The notes: generated by a model not told the origin, from the sequence alone. DNA of 64,000 bases from Anaerobacillus sp. CMMVII (GCF_025377685.1 NZ_JACEHK010000003.1:148748-212747); one strand, 5' to 3'; positions 51,783 through 60,447 are shown, numbered from the stretch's first letter. Translations and numbers: made by a program.

Positions 51783-53152
51783 TGGCCTTACCAGAAAAAA
51801 AATTACCATCTTCAAACCCTAAAAAACCGTTTAACTTCTTAGATATTCCATTCATCAATAAATTCATTAAAAGTAAGTGGTATCCTGGTATCTTTCAGTG
51901 GTTAGGAATGGCGTTCTTTGGTCTGATCGTTTTTGAATTAATGACAGGAACAGTTAATCCGCACCGAAATTGGGGAACTGCGATGACTTGGGTCCTTTGG
52001 TGGCCGATTGTTCCAATTTTATTCATCTTAGTAGGTCGGTTTTGGTGTGCAGTATGTCCGTTCGGGAAAATAAGTGATATTGTTCGTCGGTTAGTTGGTA
52101 GTCAAAGTCCGATGCCGAAGTTTTTAAAAAAGTATGGTATTTGGTTAATTGATATTACCTTTATCGCGATTACTTGGGCAGACCATATTTTCGGAGTGGT
52201 GCATTCTCCAAGAGGGTCAGGAATTTTACTATTATTACTTTTAACAATGGTTATCGTGACATCTGTTTTTTACGAAAGAAGAACATTTTGTAAGTCACTT
52301 TGTTTCCTTGGTGGATTAGCAGGAAACTATTCAAGAGCTGGGATGTTAGAGTTAAGAGGAAACCCAGACATCTGTCGAACTTGTAAAACTCAAGCTTGTT
52401 ATAAAGGAAGCGAAAAGGCAGAAGCCTGTAACATGTTTCAGTTTGTAAGAACAATGGACAATAGTGCAGAATGTAACCTTTGTGGGGACTGTGTGAAAAA
52501 CTGTCCGAATGAATCAATTCGAATTTCACCAAGAAAACCAACAATGGAGCTTTGGGGTATTAAGAAACCAATGCTTGAGCAATCATTCTTAGCAGCGGTT
52601 ATTATGGGGATCGTATTGGTTCAAAACGTAACGATGTTAGAAGTTTGGAACACGATTTTAAATGGAATCGGAACTGTTACAAGAACTAGTAATTTCAACG
52701 TTAACTTTACAATCGCCTTTATTATCGCGATGATTATTCCAATTGCAATGCTTTGGTATGCGTCAAAATTAGGTTCAAAGACATATCTTGATACAACAAC
52801 GAAGGATAACTTCATTCGTTTTGGCTATGCGTACATTCCAATTGACCTAGCTGGTCACTTAGGACATAATTTGTTCCATCTATTAACTGAAACGAAGGCA
52901 TTGTATTACAATACACTTGGATTATTTGGAGTTTACAAGACTGGAGATTTAGCAGTAGTTTCTGATGGAACTGTACAGATCTTCCAATTTATTTTAGTAG
53001 CTGTAGGTACTTGGTTATCAATCTACGCAGTTTACCGTATTGGTAAGAAAAAGTCCTTCAAACAGCTATGGCCATTCTACTTATTAATGCTCATCTTTGG
53101 TATTATCAATTTCTATCTATTCTCATTACCAATGGATCACCGCGTGCATTAA
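51782..53152 (+). CDS. NapH/NosR-type membrane 4Fe-4S protein, second copy
   Basis: 456 aa, larger than NapH. About ten membrane helices; CAVCPFG and CKSLCFLG correspond to the CxxxCP pair. A Cys-rich segment (CRTCKTQACYKG then EACNMF) and one ferredoxin cluster (CNLCGDCVKNCP) follow. Conserved His residues near DLAGHLGHNLFHLL suggest heme or metal binding within the membrane. It probably shuttles electrons across the membrane for metal reduction or a respiratory enzyme. Start overlaps the upstream stop (TAATG). Confidence 0.82.
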   Translation: MALPEKKLPSSNPKKPFNFLDIPFINKFIKSKWYPGIFQWLGMAFFGLIVFELMTGTVNPHRNWGTAMTWVLWWPIVPILFILVGRFWCAVCPFGKISDIVRRLVGSQSPMPKFLKKYGIWLIDITFIAITWADHIFGVVHSPRGSGILLLLLLTMVIVTSVFYERRTFCKSLCFLGGLAGNYSRAGMLELRGNPDICRTCKTQACYKGSEKAEACNMFQFVRTMDNSAECNLCGDCVKNCPNESIRISPRKPTMELWGIKKPMLEQSFLAAVIMGIVLVQNVTMLEVWNTILNGIGTVTRTSNFNVNFTIAFIIAMIIPIAMLWYASKLGSKTYLDTTTKDNFIRFGYAYIPIDLAGHLGHNLFHLLTETKALYYNTLGLFGVYKTGDLAVVSDGTVQIFQFILVAVGTWLSIYAVYRIGKKKSFKQLWPFYLLMLIFGIINFYLFSLPMDHRVH

Positions 53153-53203
53153 TAGGTAAGTTCGAAATCCGACTTACATGAGATTAGATCCCGTTTTAGT
53201 ATT

Positions 53204-53261
53204 TAATGTCCATTCCAGAAGGAAAAATTAGTGGAATTGTCCACGAACGGTGTCAGACACC
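53204..53261. repeat. Second REP family, GGTGTCAGACACC, copy 1
   Basis: ATGTCCATTCCAG, GTCCACGAA then GGTGTCAGACACC (53249-53261). The same string of elements recurs at 55361-55432. The core GTCAGAC is shared with the GGGG family, with compensating outer bases. Confidence 0.7.
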
Positions 53262-53287
53262 ATTTTGGATAGGAGTTGTAGTGAAAA

Positions 53288-53458
53288 ATGGAAATTATAT
53301 CGACATCTATTAACATTTTCGTGATTGTAGTCCTACTCATTTTGACTTTCTCTTTCATCAAAGTCATCTTTAAGAAAGAGACTAAAAGCAGTTGTTGTGG
53401 AAAAGGGAAGGGCTGCTGTAGCGAAAATGGTCACAAGCAGTGCTCTTGTAAAAAATAA
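53288..53458 (+). CDS. Small Cys-rich membrane protein (FeoB-associated type)
   Basis: 56 aa: a membrane helix (INIFVIVVLLILTFSFIKVI) followed by a Cys-rich tail with SSCCGKGKGCC and CSCKK. It resembles the FeoB-associated Cys-rich membrane protein family linked to metal uptake. The ribosome binding site (AGGAG) is 12 nt from the ATG, longer than ideal. No feoB is nearby. Confidence 0.6.
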   Translation: MEIISTSINIFVIVVLLILTFSFIKVIFKKETKSSCCGKGKGCCSENGHKQCSCKK

Positions 53459-53474
53459 GCACCAAGAAAACTAG

Positions 53475-53515
53475 TAAAGGTGGTATCTCAAATAAGAGAT
53501 ACCACCTTTACGCTT
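53475..53515 (+). terminator. Strong terminator after the small Cys-rich gene
   Basis: AAAGGTGGTATCTC pairs perfectly with GAGATACCACCTTT. Confidence 0.8.
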
Positions 53516-53527
53516 GTAATGGCTTTA

Positions 53528-53651
53528 ATTTATCGTCAATTGACCTATAAATTTACCAGGTTCAAGGCTAAACTGGTACTTTCCTTCTACAGGATCGTTT
53601 AGAAAAGGATCATACTTTGCCCATTTTTCTATTAAAATCTCAGGTTTAAAT
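53528..53651 (-). pseudogene. C-terminal remnant of an unidentified gene
   Basis: On the minus strand about 40 codons read KPEILIEKWAKYDPFLNDPV, EGKYQFSLEP, then GKFIGQLTIN and a stop, with coding-like composition but no start or ribosome binding site. An in-frame stop lies directly upstream. Parent family not recognised. Confidence 0.4.
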
Positions 53652-53667
53652 CATCTGAAACTAGGTA

Positions 53668-53707
53668 GGGCACCAACCTCTATAGCTCCTGCGGGTATTC
53701 GGTGCCC
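53668..53707. other. Structured element: GGGCACC/GGTGCCC hairpin with inner ACC/GGT pairing
   Basis: A 7-bp perfect outer stem and an inner pairing around CTCTATAGCTCCTGC, with flanking complement CAGGG/CCCTG on one strand. GC content is higher than its surroundings. No known RNA class matched by eye. Confidence 0.35.
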
Positions 53708-53884
53708 AAAGCCCTGTATATTTTTATGGTTGGATTTAGGTTGCAAAATGTTGTATAGCAAGATGTTTATGTTAGTTAATGAACTTCATAATTCATTGTT
53801 TTCGTTATTTTGTTCTAATTGTAGATTGTTAAGGTAATCCAGAAATATCTCAGTATCCCAAATCAAAATATTGTTCACCCTTTT

Positions 53885-53916
53885 TCCATACTTTCATAAC
53901 AATTTAAAATTATAAT
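53885..53916 (+). promoter_or_regulatory. Direct-repeat motif and -10 box upstream of the small membrane-protein operon
   Basis: TCCATACTTTCAT (53885-53897), 13 bp, TATAAT (53911-53916). Same arrangement as before copA, with 10 of 13 motif matches. Confidence 0.58.
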
Positions 53917-53961
53917 GAGTTTCATAATTGATTATTAGCGCCATTAAGGAGGAATTTAATT

Positions 53962-54165
53962 ATGGATAATTTAGCGTTTCTTGCCCTATTAGCCTGTCCA
54001 TTAATGATGGGAGGATTGCTTTACTTCGTTATGAAAGGAACAAAAAACAACGATTTGCAAAAGGACAAAGCTCAGACTGAAAAAATACAGGAGAATATGA
54101 ATAAATTGATGAAGCAAAATGAGCAATTGTTAGAAGAAATTGATCGGTTGAAACGCTCTAGATAA
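53962..54165 (+). CDS. Small membrane protein with C-terminal coiled coil, paralogue 1
   Basis: 67 aa: a membrane helix (FLALLACPLMMGGLLYFVMK) then a charged heptad-repeat helix (KIQENMNKLMKQNEQLLEEI). AAGGAGG precedes the ATG. First of three tandem genes with the same plan: one helix in the membrane and a cytoplasmic coiled coil. It resembles DUF2933-type small proteins found near copper resistance genes. Function unknown. Confidence 0.72.
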   Translation: MDNLAFLALLACPLMMGGLLYFVMKGTKNNDLQKDKAQTEKIQENMNKLMKQNEQLLEEIDRLKRSR

Positions 54166-54198
54166 AACTCAAACCTTAAATTAGGAAGGAGAAATGAA

Positions 54199-54429
54199 AT
54201 GGAGCTTGGATCTAACTATCTAAATATTATCTTTATTATTATTTTAATAGGTATGTTGTTTTTGATGAAAAAAAGTGGTGGAGGATGCTGTTCAAAGAAT
54301 GGAAATAAATTAAGCAGAGAAAATGAAAGCAAGTCACCTACTGTTGAAGACCTTCAAAGAAAAATTGAGAGAATAGAAAGACAAAATCAACTTTTACAAA
54401 ATGAGGTAAATGACCTAAAACACAAATAA
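54199..54429 (+). CDS. Small membrane protein with GCC motif and coiled coil, paralogue 2
   Basis: 76 aa: membrane helix (LNIIFIIILIGMLFLM), then KKSGGGCCSKNG, a possible metal or lipid attachment spot, then a coiled coil (EDLQRKIERIERQNQLLQNE). AGGAAGGAG precedes the ATG. The heptad region aligns with the preceding and following proteins, so hetero-oligomers are possible. Confidence 0.7.
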   Translation: MELGSNYLNIIFIIILIGMLFLMKKSGGGCCSKNGNKLSRENESKSPTVEDLQRKIERIERQNQLLQNEVNDLKHK

Positions 54430-54449
54430 GCTTTTGTAGGAGGGGTCTT

Positions 54450-54659
54450 ATGAGTGCATTTCTGTTACTAATAGTGATACTAAAAGGGATATGCTTATAT
54501 TTTTGTTGGAGATCAATTTCAGCTGCAAAGAAAAGTAAATGTCAAAATGATAGTAAAACAAGTAATGAGCTTCATGATTTAGAAAATAGATTAGCAAAAT
54601 TAATTGAACAAAACAATCAATTAACTAAGGAACTACACGGAATCAAAAAGACAAATTAA
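54450..54659 (+). CDS. Small membrane protein with coiled coil, paralogue 3
   Basis: 69 aa: membrane helix (FLLLIVILKGICLYFCW), linker with one Cys, then a coiled coil (LHDLENRLAKLIEQNNQLTK). GTAGGAGGGG lies before the ATG. Third tandem member of the set, separated by only 20-30 bp from its neighbours. Confidence 0.7.
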   Translation: MSAFLLLIVILKGICLYFCWRSISAAKKSKCQNDSKTSNELHDLENRLAKLIEQNNQLTKELHGIKKTN

Positions 54660-54691
54660 TTCGTAATTAATTCGAGTTTTAAGGAGCAGTT

Positions 54692-55243
54692 ATGGAAGAA
54701 AATATAGTTTTATTTTTTGAAGAATATTCAAACTATGCTATCATATTGAGCATTTTGATAAATGTCATAGTTGCCGTTTTTGGTGTCATCCCGAGCTTCT
54801 TTGTAACGGGAGCTAACATCATATTCTTTGGGTTCTGGCAGGGAACGCTTATTTCATTTGCAGGAGAAGCAATTGGAGCAATTGTCGCATTTTTACTCTA
54901 TAGAAAAGGCTTTAGAAAGCTCTCTACTGTAACGGTGGAAAAGTATCCAAAGGCCAAAATGTTACTTTGGAAACAGGGCAAAGAAGCTTTTTATTTAATT
55001 TTATCCTTAAGACTATTACCATTTGTCCCTTCAGGATTAGTTACTTTTATTAGTTCGATAGGCAAAGTTTCATTTATTATTTTTGCTATGGCTAGTACCT
55101 TAGGGAAAGTTCCAGCCTTATTAATTGAAGCTTATTCCGTTTACCAAGTTACGCAATGGACATGGCAGGGAAAAGTAATTTTAGTTGGAGTGGGGCTATA
55201 TTTAGTATTTCTTGCTTTTAAAAACAATAGGAAAAGAAGTTAA
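54692..55243 (+). CDS. VTT-domain (DedA/TVP38-type) membrane protein
   Basis: 183 aa with about five hydrophobic segments. The SNARE-associated/VTT core is seen in IPSFFVTGANIIFFGFWQG and LRLLPFVPSGLVTF with its conserved Arg and Pro. DedA/TVP38 proteins move lipids or support envelope homeostasis. It is last in the operon with the three small coiled-coil proteins and follows AAGGAG, so the four products may form one membrane complex. Confidence 0.85.
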   Translation: MEENIVLFFEEYSNYAIILSILINVIVAVFGVIPSFFVTGANIIFFGFWQGTLISFAGEAIGAIVAFLLYRKGFRKLSTVTVEKYPKAKMLLWKQGKEAFYLILSLRLLPFVPSGLVTFISSIGKVSFIIFAMASTLGKVPALLIEAYSVYQVTQWTWQGKVILVGVGLYLVFLAFKNNRKRS

Positions 55244-55360
55244 GTTAAAGCATGAAAATCAAAAATTTACTTTTTAAAAAAGAAGGTGGCTTATGTTATC
55301 GTTATTTACTCTCCTAGTTGTATCTCAAGTAGAAAGGCATAGGAATGGTTTGAAATAGAA

Positions 55361-55432
55361 TAAATGTCCATTCCAGTCGGAAAAAGTAGTAAAAGTGTCC
55401 ACGAAGGGTGTCAGACACCGCTCGTGGACACT
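55361..55432. repeat. Second REP family, GGTGTCAGACACC, copy 2
   Basis: ATGTCCATTCCAG, then GTGTCCACGAA-GGGTGTCAGACACC-GC-TCGTGGACAC: a larger hairpin in which GTCCACGA and TCGTGGAC form the outer stem. It may also terminate the VTT operon. Confidence 0.72.
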
Positions 55433-55453
55433 TCTTTCATTTTATTCACTCGC

Positions 55454-56025
55454 TTAATGATCATGTTGATGAATAGAGTGGTCATTATTTTCGTGCTGGG
55501 TCGGCAAAGAATAATGGTGTGTTAAATAAAAAGCTAGGATAATGACAAGGAAAAGGGGTAATCGCTTGCCAAAGAAAAAGTTCTTCCAGTTTTTTTCTTT
55601 GAAGCTAAGTTCACCTTGCATCATTAAAAATAGCATAAATAAAACGCCACCAGAGATAACAATCATAACATTCATGACACTATTCATTTGGGTACTAGAA
55701 ACCATGACCCCAAGCATTGCTCCCATCATTCCGCCCATTGCTCCTGATAAGAATCCATCTAATACAGCGATAATACTAAGTGGAAAACCTGCAATCGTTC
55801 CGGTGATTGCGCCAAATAAGATACTAATAACGGTAATGACAAAGAAATGTTCAGGATACATTAAGCCCATGATCGTTCCAAAAGATAACCCAAGTACCAT
55901 TCCAACAGTCATCGCAATCATCATACCAGCCATATGAGATAGTTTTTTTCTGAATAAAAGATGAAGCTAAAAATCCAGATGACGATAAGTCCATAAATAA
56001 ATAACAGAATTGTCGTTGATACCAA
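55454..56025 (-). CDS. Met/Gly-rich membrane protein with His-rich C-terminus (apparent frameshift)
   Basis: The uninterrupted part starts at 55933, but TTG 56025 after TAGGAGGG begins a first helix (MVSTTILLFIYGLIVIWIF) that joins the body if the T7 run at 55943-55949 had eight bases (SEKKLSHMAGMM). The body has about five helices with GxxxG spacing and many Met residues (GAMGGMMGAMLGVM), and ends TQHENNDHSIHQHDH. Met and His suggest copper handling. Family not recognised. Confidence 0.7.
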
Positions 56026-56135
56026 GAAATCACCCTCCTATCTTTATAATGGGTATGTAAAAATTGAGGGAATTAGTACAAGTTTGAATTATGGAAATAC
56101 GACATTAGGAAATTTCGCGTAGGTGTTACAAAAAC

Positions 56136-56167
56136 TTCATAATTTCTTGATATTTGTCTTTTATAAT
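56136..56167 (+). promoter_or_regulatory. copA promoter: direct-repeat motif and TATAAT
   Basis: TTCATAATTTCTT (56136-56148), 13 bp, TATAAT (56162-56167). It is used here as the reference for the motif found before several neighbouring genes. Confidence 0.6.
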
Positions 56168-56172
56168 GCATT

Positions 56173-56191
56173 TATACCCCTTGGTGGTATA
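56173..56191 (+). promoter_or_regulatory. CsoR-like operator of copA
   Basis: TATACCCCTTGGTGGTATA is a near-perfect dyad close to the TACCC-N-GGGTA type bound by the copper repressor CsoR, and lies just past the -10 box. CsoR itself is not in the window. Confidence 0.6.
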
Positions 56192-56278
56192 GAAAATAAA
56201 TTATTGAAAGTCTTTAGTTAACAAAGAAATATACATCAAAAAAATAATACCCCCATAAAACTAAAGGGAGTGTCGGTT

Positions 56279-58237
56279 ATGAACCAAGTAATAAAAGAAT
56301 TTGCAGTTAATGGGATGACGTGCGCATCTTGTGTAAACCGTGTTGAAAAAGCGATCAAAAAAGTAAATGGTGTAGAGTCAGTAAGTGTAAATTTGGCTAC
56401 AAATCAAGCTCAGGTCAAATATAATCCAGCAGATACTAATGAGGAACAAATCATTGCATCGATAAATAAATTGGGATACGAGGCGCGATTAAAAACTGAT
56501 ATCAATCAGAAAAAGTACCTATATTCAGTTAAGGGAATGACCTGCGCATCATGTGTGAATCGTGTTGAAAAAGTTATTTCAAAAGTACCAGGGGTAGAGA
56601 ACGTCACTGTAAATCTCGCCTCTCACCAAGCACAAGTTCAGGTGACGAGTAACTTTCAATCGCAAAGCGTGATTGAGGCAATCACAAAGCTTGGGTATGA
56701 AGCGGCGTTACTAGACGAATTGAACGAAGATCAGGCTTTGGATGAACAAGAAAAGGAGTCTCGAAAACTAAAAAAGGATTTTCTATTTAGTGCGATTGTC
56801 ACTAGCATCGTATTAATAGGAAGTATTCCACATATGATGGAAGGCTGGGGTGCGTGGGTTCCTGAGTTATTATCTAACCCTTTTATGTTACTCTTATTAA
56901 CCACTTACGTTCAACTTGTACCAGGTTGGAGATTTTACCGAAATAGCTACAAAATTCTAAAGAACAAATCTGCAGATATGAACGTGTTAGTTGCCATGGG
57001 GACAACTTCCGCATGGGTGTATAGTGGGGCGATGACCTTATTTCCAGAGACTTTATCGACGATGGGTTTCCCATACCAGTTATACTATGACGTCACAACG
57101 GTAATTACAACGTTAATTTTACTAGGGCGCTATTTCGAAGCAAAGGCAAAAGGAAAAACATCGACGGCGATCAAAAAGCTGATGAATTTACAAGCGAAGA
57201 CAGCGAAGGTAATTAGAGATGGCAAGGAATTAGAGCTACCCATTGAAGAAGTGCTAGTCGGGGATGAAATTATTGTAAAACCAGGAGAGCGGATTCCAGT
57301 TGATGGGGTTGTAATTAAAGGGAAATCGTCAGTTGACGAGTCCATGCTTACTGGTGAATCAATTCCGGTAACAAAATCGATTGACGATGAAGTCATTGGA
57401 GCGACAATTAATAAATCAGGCTCGTTTACCTTCCGGGCCACAAAAGTTGGGAAAGAGACTGCACTTGCCCAAATTATTCGTTTGGTCAATGAAGCACAAG
57501 GGTCAAAGGCGCCAATTCAACGAATAGTTGATGTAATTTCGGCTTACTTCGTTCCAGCAGTGTTAATTATGGCAACAGTTTCTGCAGTGGTGTGGTATCT
57601 GATTGGTCCGGAACCTGCATTGATCTTTTCACTTACTACATTTATTGCGGTATTGATCATCGCCTGTCCATGTGCATTAGGATTAGCGACCCCAACTGCG
57701 ATTATGGTAGGAACGGAGAAGGGTGCAGAGAATGGCGTTTTAATTAAAGATGCAGCAAGTTTAGAAAAAGCTCATAAAACGAATATTGTCGTTTTAGATA
57801 AGACCGGAACAATCACTGAAGGAAAGCCAAAGGTAACAGATATTATCGAGACCTCGACGATTTCAAAGGTTGAACTACTGGCAATTACTGCTTCAGTTGA
57901 GACGGCATCTGAGCATCCACTAGGTGAAGCAATTGTTCAAGAGGCAAAACAACAAAAGCTGCGCCTCGTAGAACCTGAAGATTTCCAGGCAATTGTTGGC
58001 CATGGAATCGAAGCGACTATTGAAGGGAAAAAAGTGTATGTAGGAAACTTAAAGCTCATGCGTGAGAAGAAAATAGAGCTCAACCAAGCAACAGAATATG
58101 CCGAAACTCTAGCTGAGCAAGGCAAAACACCAATGTATGTCGCGATTGACGACCAATGTGTAGGTGTTGTCGCAGTTGCTGATACTGTGAAAAAAGATTC
58201 GGTAAAAGCAATAGCGGAAATGAAAAAATGGGTCTAG
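56279..58237 (+). CDS. copA: Copper-translocating P-type ATPase CopA, N-terminal and main part
   Basis: ATP-driven copper(I) export across the cytoplasmic membrane. Two HMA metal-binding domains carry GMTCASC (residues 12-18 and 86-92). Then come the membrane helices with the CPC ion site (463-465) and the phosphorylation motif DKTGT (about 507). ATG 56279 is 10 nt from AAAGGGAG. The frame is lost at the A6 run 58223-58228; with seven A it continues [15 protein letters not shown] into the next ORF. Confidence 0.93.
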   Translation: MNQVIKEFAVNGMTCASCVNRVEKAIKKVNGVESVSVNLATNQAQVKYNPADTNEEQIIASINKLGYEARLKTDINQKKYLYSVKGMTCASCVNRVEKVISKVPGVENVTVNLASHQAQVQVTSNFQSQSVIEAITKLGYEAALLDELNEDQALDEQEKESRKLKKDFLFSAIVTSIVLIGSIPHMMEGWGAWVPELLSNPFMLLLLTTYVQLVPGWRFYRNSYKILKNKSADMNVLVAMGTTSAWVYSGAMTLFPETLSTMGFPYQLYYDVTTVITTLILLGRYFEAKAKGKTSTAIKKLMNLQAKTAKVIRDGKELELPIEEVLVGDEIIVKPGERIPVDGVVIKGKSSVDESMLTGESIPVTKSIDDEVIGATINKSGSFTFRATKVGKETALAQIIRLVNEAQGSKAPIQRIVDVISAYFVPAVLIMATVSAVVWYLIGPEPALIFSLTTFIAVLIIACPCALGLATPTAIMVGTEKGAENGVLIKDAASLEKAHKTNIVVLDKTGTITEGKPKVTDIIETSTISKVELLAITASVETASEHPLGEAIVQEAKQQKLRLVEPEDFQAIVGHGIEATIEGKKVYVGNLKLMREKKIELNQATEYAETLAEQGKTPMYVAIDDQCVGVVAVADTVKKDSVKAIAEMKKWV

Positions 58238-58737
58238 AAGTTGTAATGATAACTGGTGACCATTACAAAACGGCTCAGGCAATTGCCAAGGAAACAGGAG
58301 TGGACCGTTTTATTGCAGAGGTATTACCAGAAGATAAAGCGAAAGAAGTAAAGCTACTTCAAGAAGAAGGCAATGTCGTTGCTATGGTTGGCGATGGTAT
58401 TAATGATGCTCCTGCTTTAGCTCAAGCTGATGTTGGGATTGCGATAGGAACTGGGACCGATGTAGCTATGGAGACTGCCAATATCACGTTAATGCGTGGA
58501 GACATCATGAGTGTTGTTACTGCACTCAGACTATCAAAGGCTACAATGCGGATGATCTGGCAAAACCTTGGCTGGGCTTTTGGTTATAATATTATCTTAA
58601 TTCCAGTGGCAGCAGGGATGTTATATCCAGTCTTTGGTCTTCTCTTAAATCCAATGCTAGCAGGAGCTGCAATGGCCTTTAGTTCAGTGTCAGTTGTATT
58701 AAATACTTTACGCTTAAGAAAATTTAAGTCAATTTAG
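58228..58737 (+). CDS. copA: CopA C-terminal part (hinge and last helices)
   Basis: Continues the P-domain with [10 protein letters not shown] and [10 protein letters not shown], then the last two membrane helices ([20 protein letters not shown]). It has no ribosome binding site of its own. Joined to 56279-58237 the enzyme is about 822 aa, normal for bacillus CopA. Confidence 0.92.
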   Translation: MGLEVVMITGDHYKTAQAIAKETGVDRFIAEVLPEDKAKEVKLLQEEGNVVAMVGDGINDAPALAQADVGIAIGTGTDVAMETANITLMRGDIMSVVTALRLSKATMRMIWQNLGWAFGYNIILIPVAAGMLYPVFGLLLNPMLAGAAMAFSSVSVVLNTLRLRKFKSI

Positions 58738-58741
58738 GACC

Positions 58742-58784
58742 AAGAAAACATGCTGAGTCGCAGAAACGATCAAGCATGTTTTTT
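58742..58784 (+). terminator. Terminator of copA
   Basis: AACATGCT/AGCATGTT stem followed by TTTTTTT. The next 250 bp contain no gene. Confidence 0.8.
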
Positions 58785-59036
58785 TGTTGTGCCTGTTCAA
58801 GAAGCTTTAAACCTAAATTTTTCAGTTTAATTTCGAAATCCTTTCTTACAATCTTCATACTTTTTCCATAAAACAAAGGTAAGTTATTATTATGAAAGGT
58901 TTTATATATGAATTTTACGAACAGGTTTGTAAAGTATTTTTTCAGTTTCCGTTCTGAACTAGAAAAGAGTACTAAATAGTTCAATTCATAGGTTCGAAAC
59001 GAGCCTTAGTATAAAACATTAATAGGAGTGGGGAAA

Positions 59037-59405
59037 ATGGGTTATAAGGTTTTAATTGTTGATGATGAAAAAGAGATGCGAAATCTTCTAACAGTCTGTC
59101 TAAAGCCTTCAGGATACCACATTGAATTAGCTCAAACAGGTTTTGACGCTTTACAGAAACTAACCGTCCAAAAATTCAACTTAATTATTCTAGATATGAT
59201 GACCCCAACAGAAGCTGGATTTGAAATACTAAGAAAAATCCGCGAGAGGAATGGGAACGATGTTTCTATTATTATGATCGCTGCACTTGGAGAAACAGAA
59301 TGGATTGAGGAAGGTTTGCGCTTGGGTGCAAATGATTATATTGTTAAGCCATTTGAGCCAAATGAAGTCATTGCAAAAATTTATAAATTAGTTAAGAAGC
59401 ACTAA
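59037..59405 (+). CDS. Single-domain response regulator (receiver only)
   Basis: 122 aa from ATG 59037 (TAGGAGTGGGGAAA upstream). The receiver fold has acidic residues in IVDDEKE, phospho-acceptor Asp in LIILDMM and Lys in YIVKPF. The switch Thr position after beta-4 is Ala (MIAALGE), which is unusual. With no output domain it may relay or quench phosphate. A full two-component pair lies 1.5 kb downstream. Confidence 0.85.
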   Translation: MGYKVLIVDDEKEMRNLLTVCLKPSGYHIELAQTGFDALQKLTVQKFNLIILDMMTPTEAGFEILRKIRERNGNDVSIIMIAALGETEWIEEGLRLGANDYIVKPFEPNEVIAKIYKLVKKH

Positions 59406-59410
59406 TAAAA

Positions 59411-59444
59411 ACAGAGCAAAGGAAGCTGCTTTTCCTTTGCTCTA
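59411..59444. terminator. Bidirectional terminator
   Basis: AGAGCAAAGGAA/TTCCTTTGCTCT stem between convergent genes. Confidence 0.85.
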
Positions 59445-59450
59445 CTTTTG

Positions 59451-59969
59451 TTATTGACCACTTAACCCACGTTTGAATGCTTCTAAATGTCTTATTGAGG
59501 CATCAGCTAAGTTTTGAAAAACAGCTCTAACATCTTCTGGAAGGTTTTCAATGGTAATCAATTTTTCATACATTTTGATGTTATCAATTTCACCATCAAC
59601 CCCAGATAAGAATGCGTCTTTTAGTGTATTAGGTGGAATTACATATTTTTTTGCCACATTCTCTGGCACACTCACCTTATACATCTTAAATAGCGGCAGC
59701 AGGGCGGCGATGTGCCTTTGCTCAGCACGTTTGATTTGATTAAAGGGCCTTATGTCACCAAACTTCTCAAGAATGGCATCATATCTTGCTTGGGCAAGAT
59801 ATTCATCTTCAAGTGCATAAATCAATCCCTCTTCTAAGGTGATCGTACTGTCGGCAAGCGCTCCCTTTGCTCCATAGTTCTCGGGTATTGGATCTTGAGC
59901 AAAGCTAACTGTCACTGAAAAAAGTGAAATGAGAAAGAACATAAAGATAAAGCTAGTTTTTGTTTTCAT
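59451..59969 (-). CDS. Secreted DUF2202 ferritin-like protein
   Basis: 172 aa. Signal peptide (residues 1-24, ending SFAQD), then a four-helix ferritin-like domain. Putative metal ligands are in EEGLIYALEDEYLAQARYD, RAEQRHIAALL and DGEIDNIKMYEKL, with two Glu-x-x-His type sites. DUF2202 proteins are predicted diiron or other metal-binding proteins. It lies within the copper/metal island. Confidence 0.85.
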   Translation of the reverse strand: MKTKTSFIFMFFLISLFSVTVSFAQDPIPENYGAKGALADSTITLEEGLIYALEDEYLAQARYDAILEKFGDIRPFNQIKRAEQRHIAALLPLFKMYKVSVPENVAKKYVIPPNTLKDAFLSGVDGEIDNIKMYEKLITIENLPEDVRAVFQNLADASIRHLEAFKRGLSGQ

Positions 59970-60042
59970 CGGAATACTCCTTTCAATTATGTGTCACTGG
60001 TTATTTTAACATAAAGGAAAAAAGCATACTAAAAAAGTAGAA

Positions 60043-60074
60043 AAGGTACTATCTCCGGGGAGATAATACCTATT
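60043..60074 (-). terminator. Terminator of the Met-rich protein gene
   Basis: TATCTC/GAGATA inner stem, AGGTA/TACCT outer stem, with CCTTTTC and further T on the minus strand. Confidence 0.65.
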
Positions 60075-60080
60075 CTATTT

Positions 60081-60386
60081 TTACAACTCTGTTCCACCTT
60101 TGTTTTTCATGAAGTTTTTCATGCCTTCGATGTTTCCACTCTTCATCAATCCTTGCATCATGCCACCCATTCGGCCTTGCATCATGCCATCTTCACCATG
60201 GCAACGATTAAACATTTCTTCTAATTCTTCGTCTTCTAAGTCAGGATGCATTTCTTGCATAAATGGTAACATGTCTTTGAAATTGAAGTTCTCAAAAACA
60301 TCGTCTGAATTTGCTAAAGCTACTGATCCAATCCCTAAAACTAATGCTGTTGCTGTTACTGCCGCAATCATTTTCTTTTTCATCAT
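60081..60386 (-). CDS. Secreted Met-rich acidic protein
   Basis: 101 aa. A signal peptide (residues 1-25, ending VALAN) is followed by an acidic domain and a Met-rich segment (GMMQGRMGGMMQGLM). It has one His and one Cys (NRCHGED). The Met clusters suggest copper(I) binding outside the cell membrane. GGAGATG lies before the ATG. It is divergent from the two-component system, and its promoter carries the TTCATAACTTCTT motif. No family recognised. Confidence 0.75.
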   Translation of the reverse strand: MMKKKMIAAVTATALVLGIGSVALANSDDVFENFNFKDMLPFMQEMHPDLEDEELEEMFNRCHGEDGMMQGRMGGMMQGLMKSGNIEGMKNFMKNKGGTEL

Positions 60387-60415
60387 TTACCATCTCCTTT
60401 TCTATTTCTACTTAC

Positions 60416-60447
60416 ATTGTAACCACAGGATGTAAAGAAGTTATGAA
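60416..60447 (-). promoter_or_regulatory. Direct-repeat motif and -10 box of the Met-rich protein gene
   Basis: On the minus strand TTCATAACTTCTT (60435-60447), then 13 bp, then TACAAT (60416-60421). The motif matches the copA site at 12 of 13 bases with identical spacing. Confidence 0.65.

Noticed and set aside
58724..58984. 86-codon minus-strand frame after copA
   Set aside because: It contains the copA terminator and has no ribosome binding site or recognisable domain.
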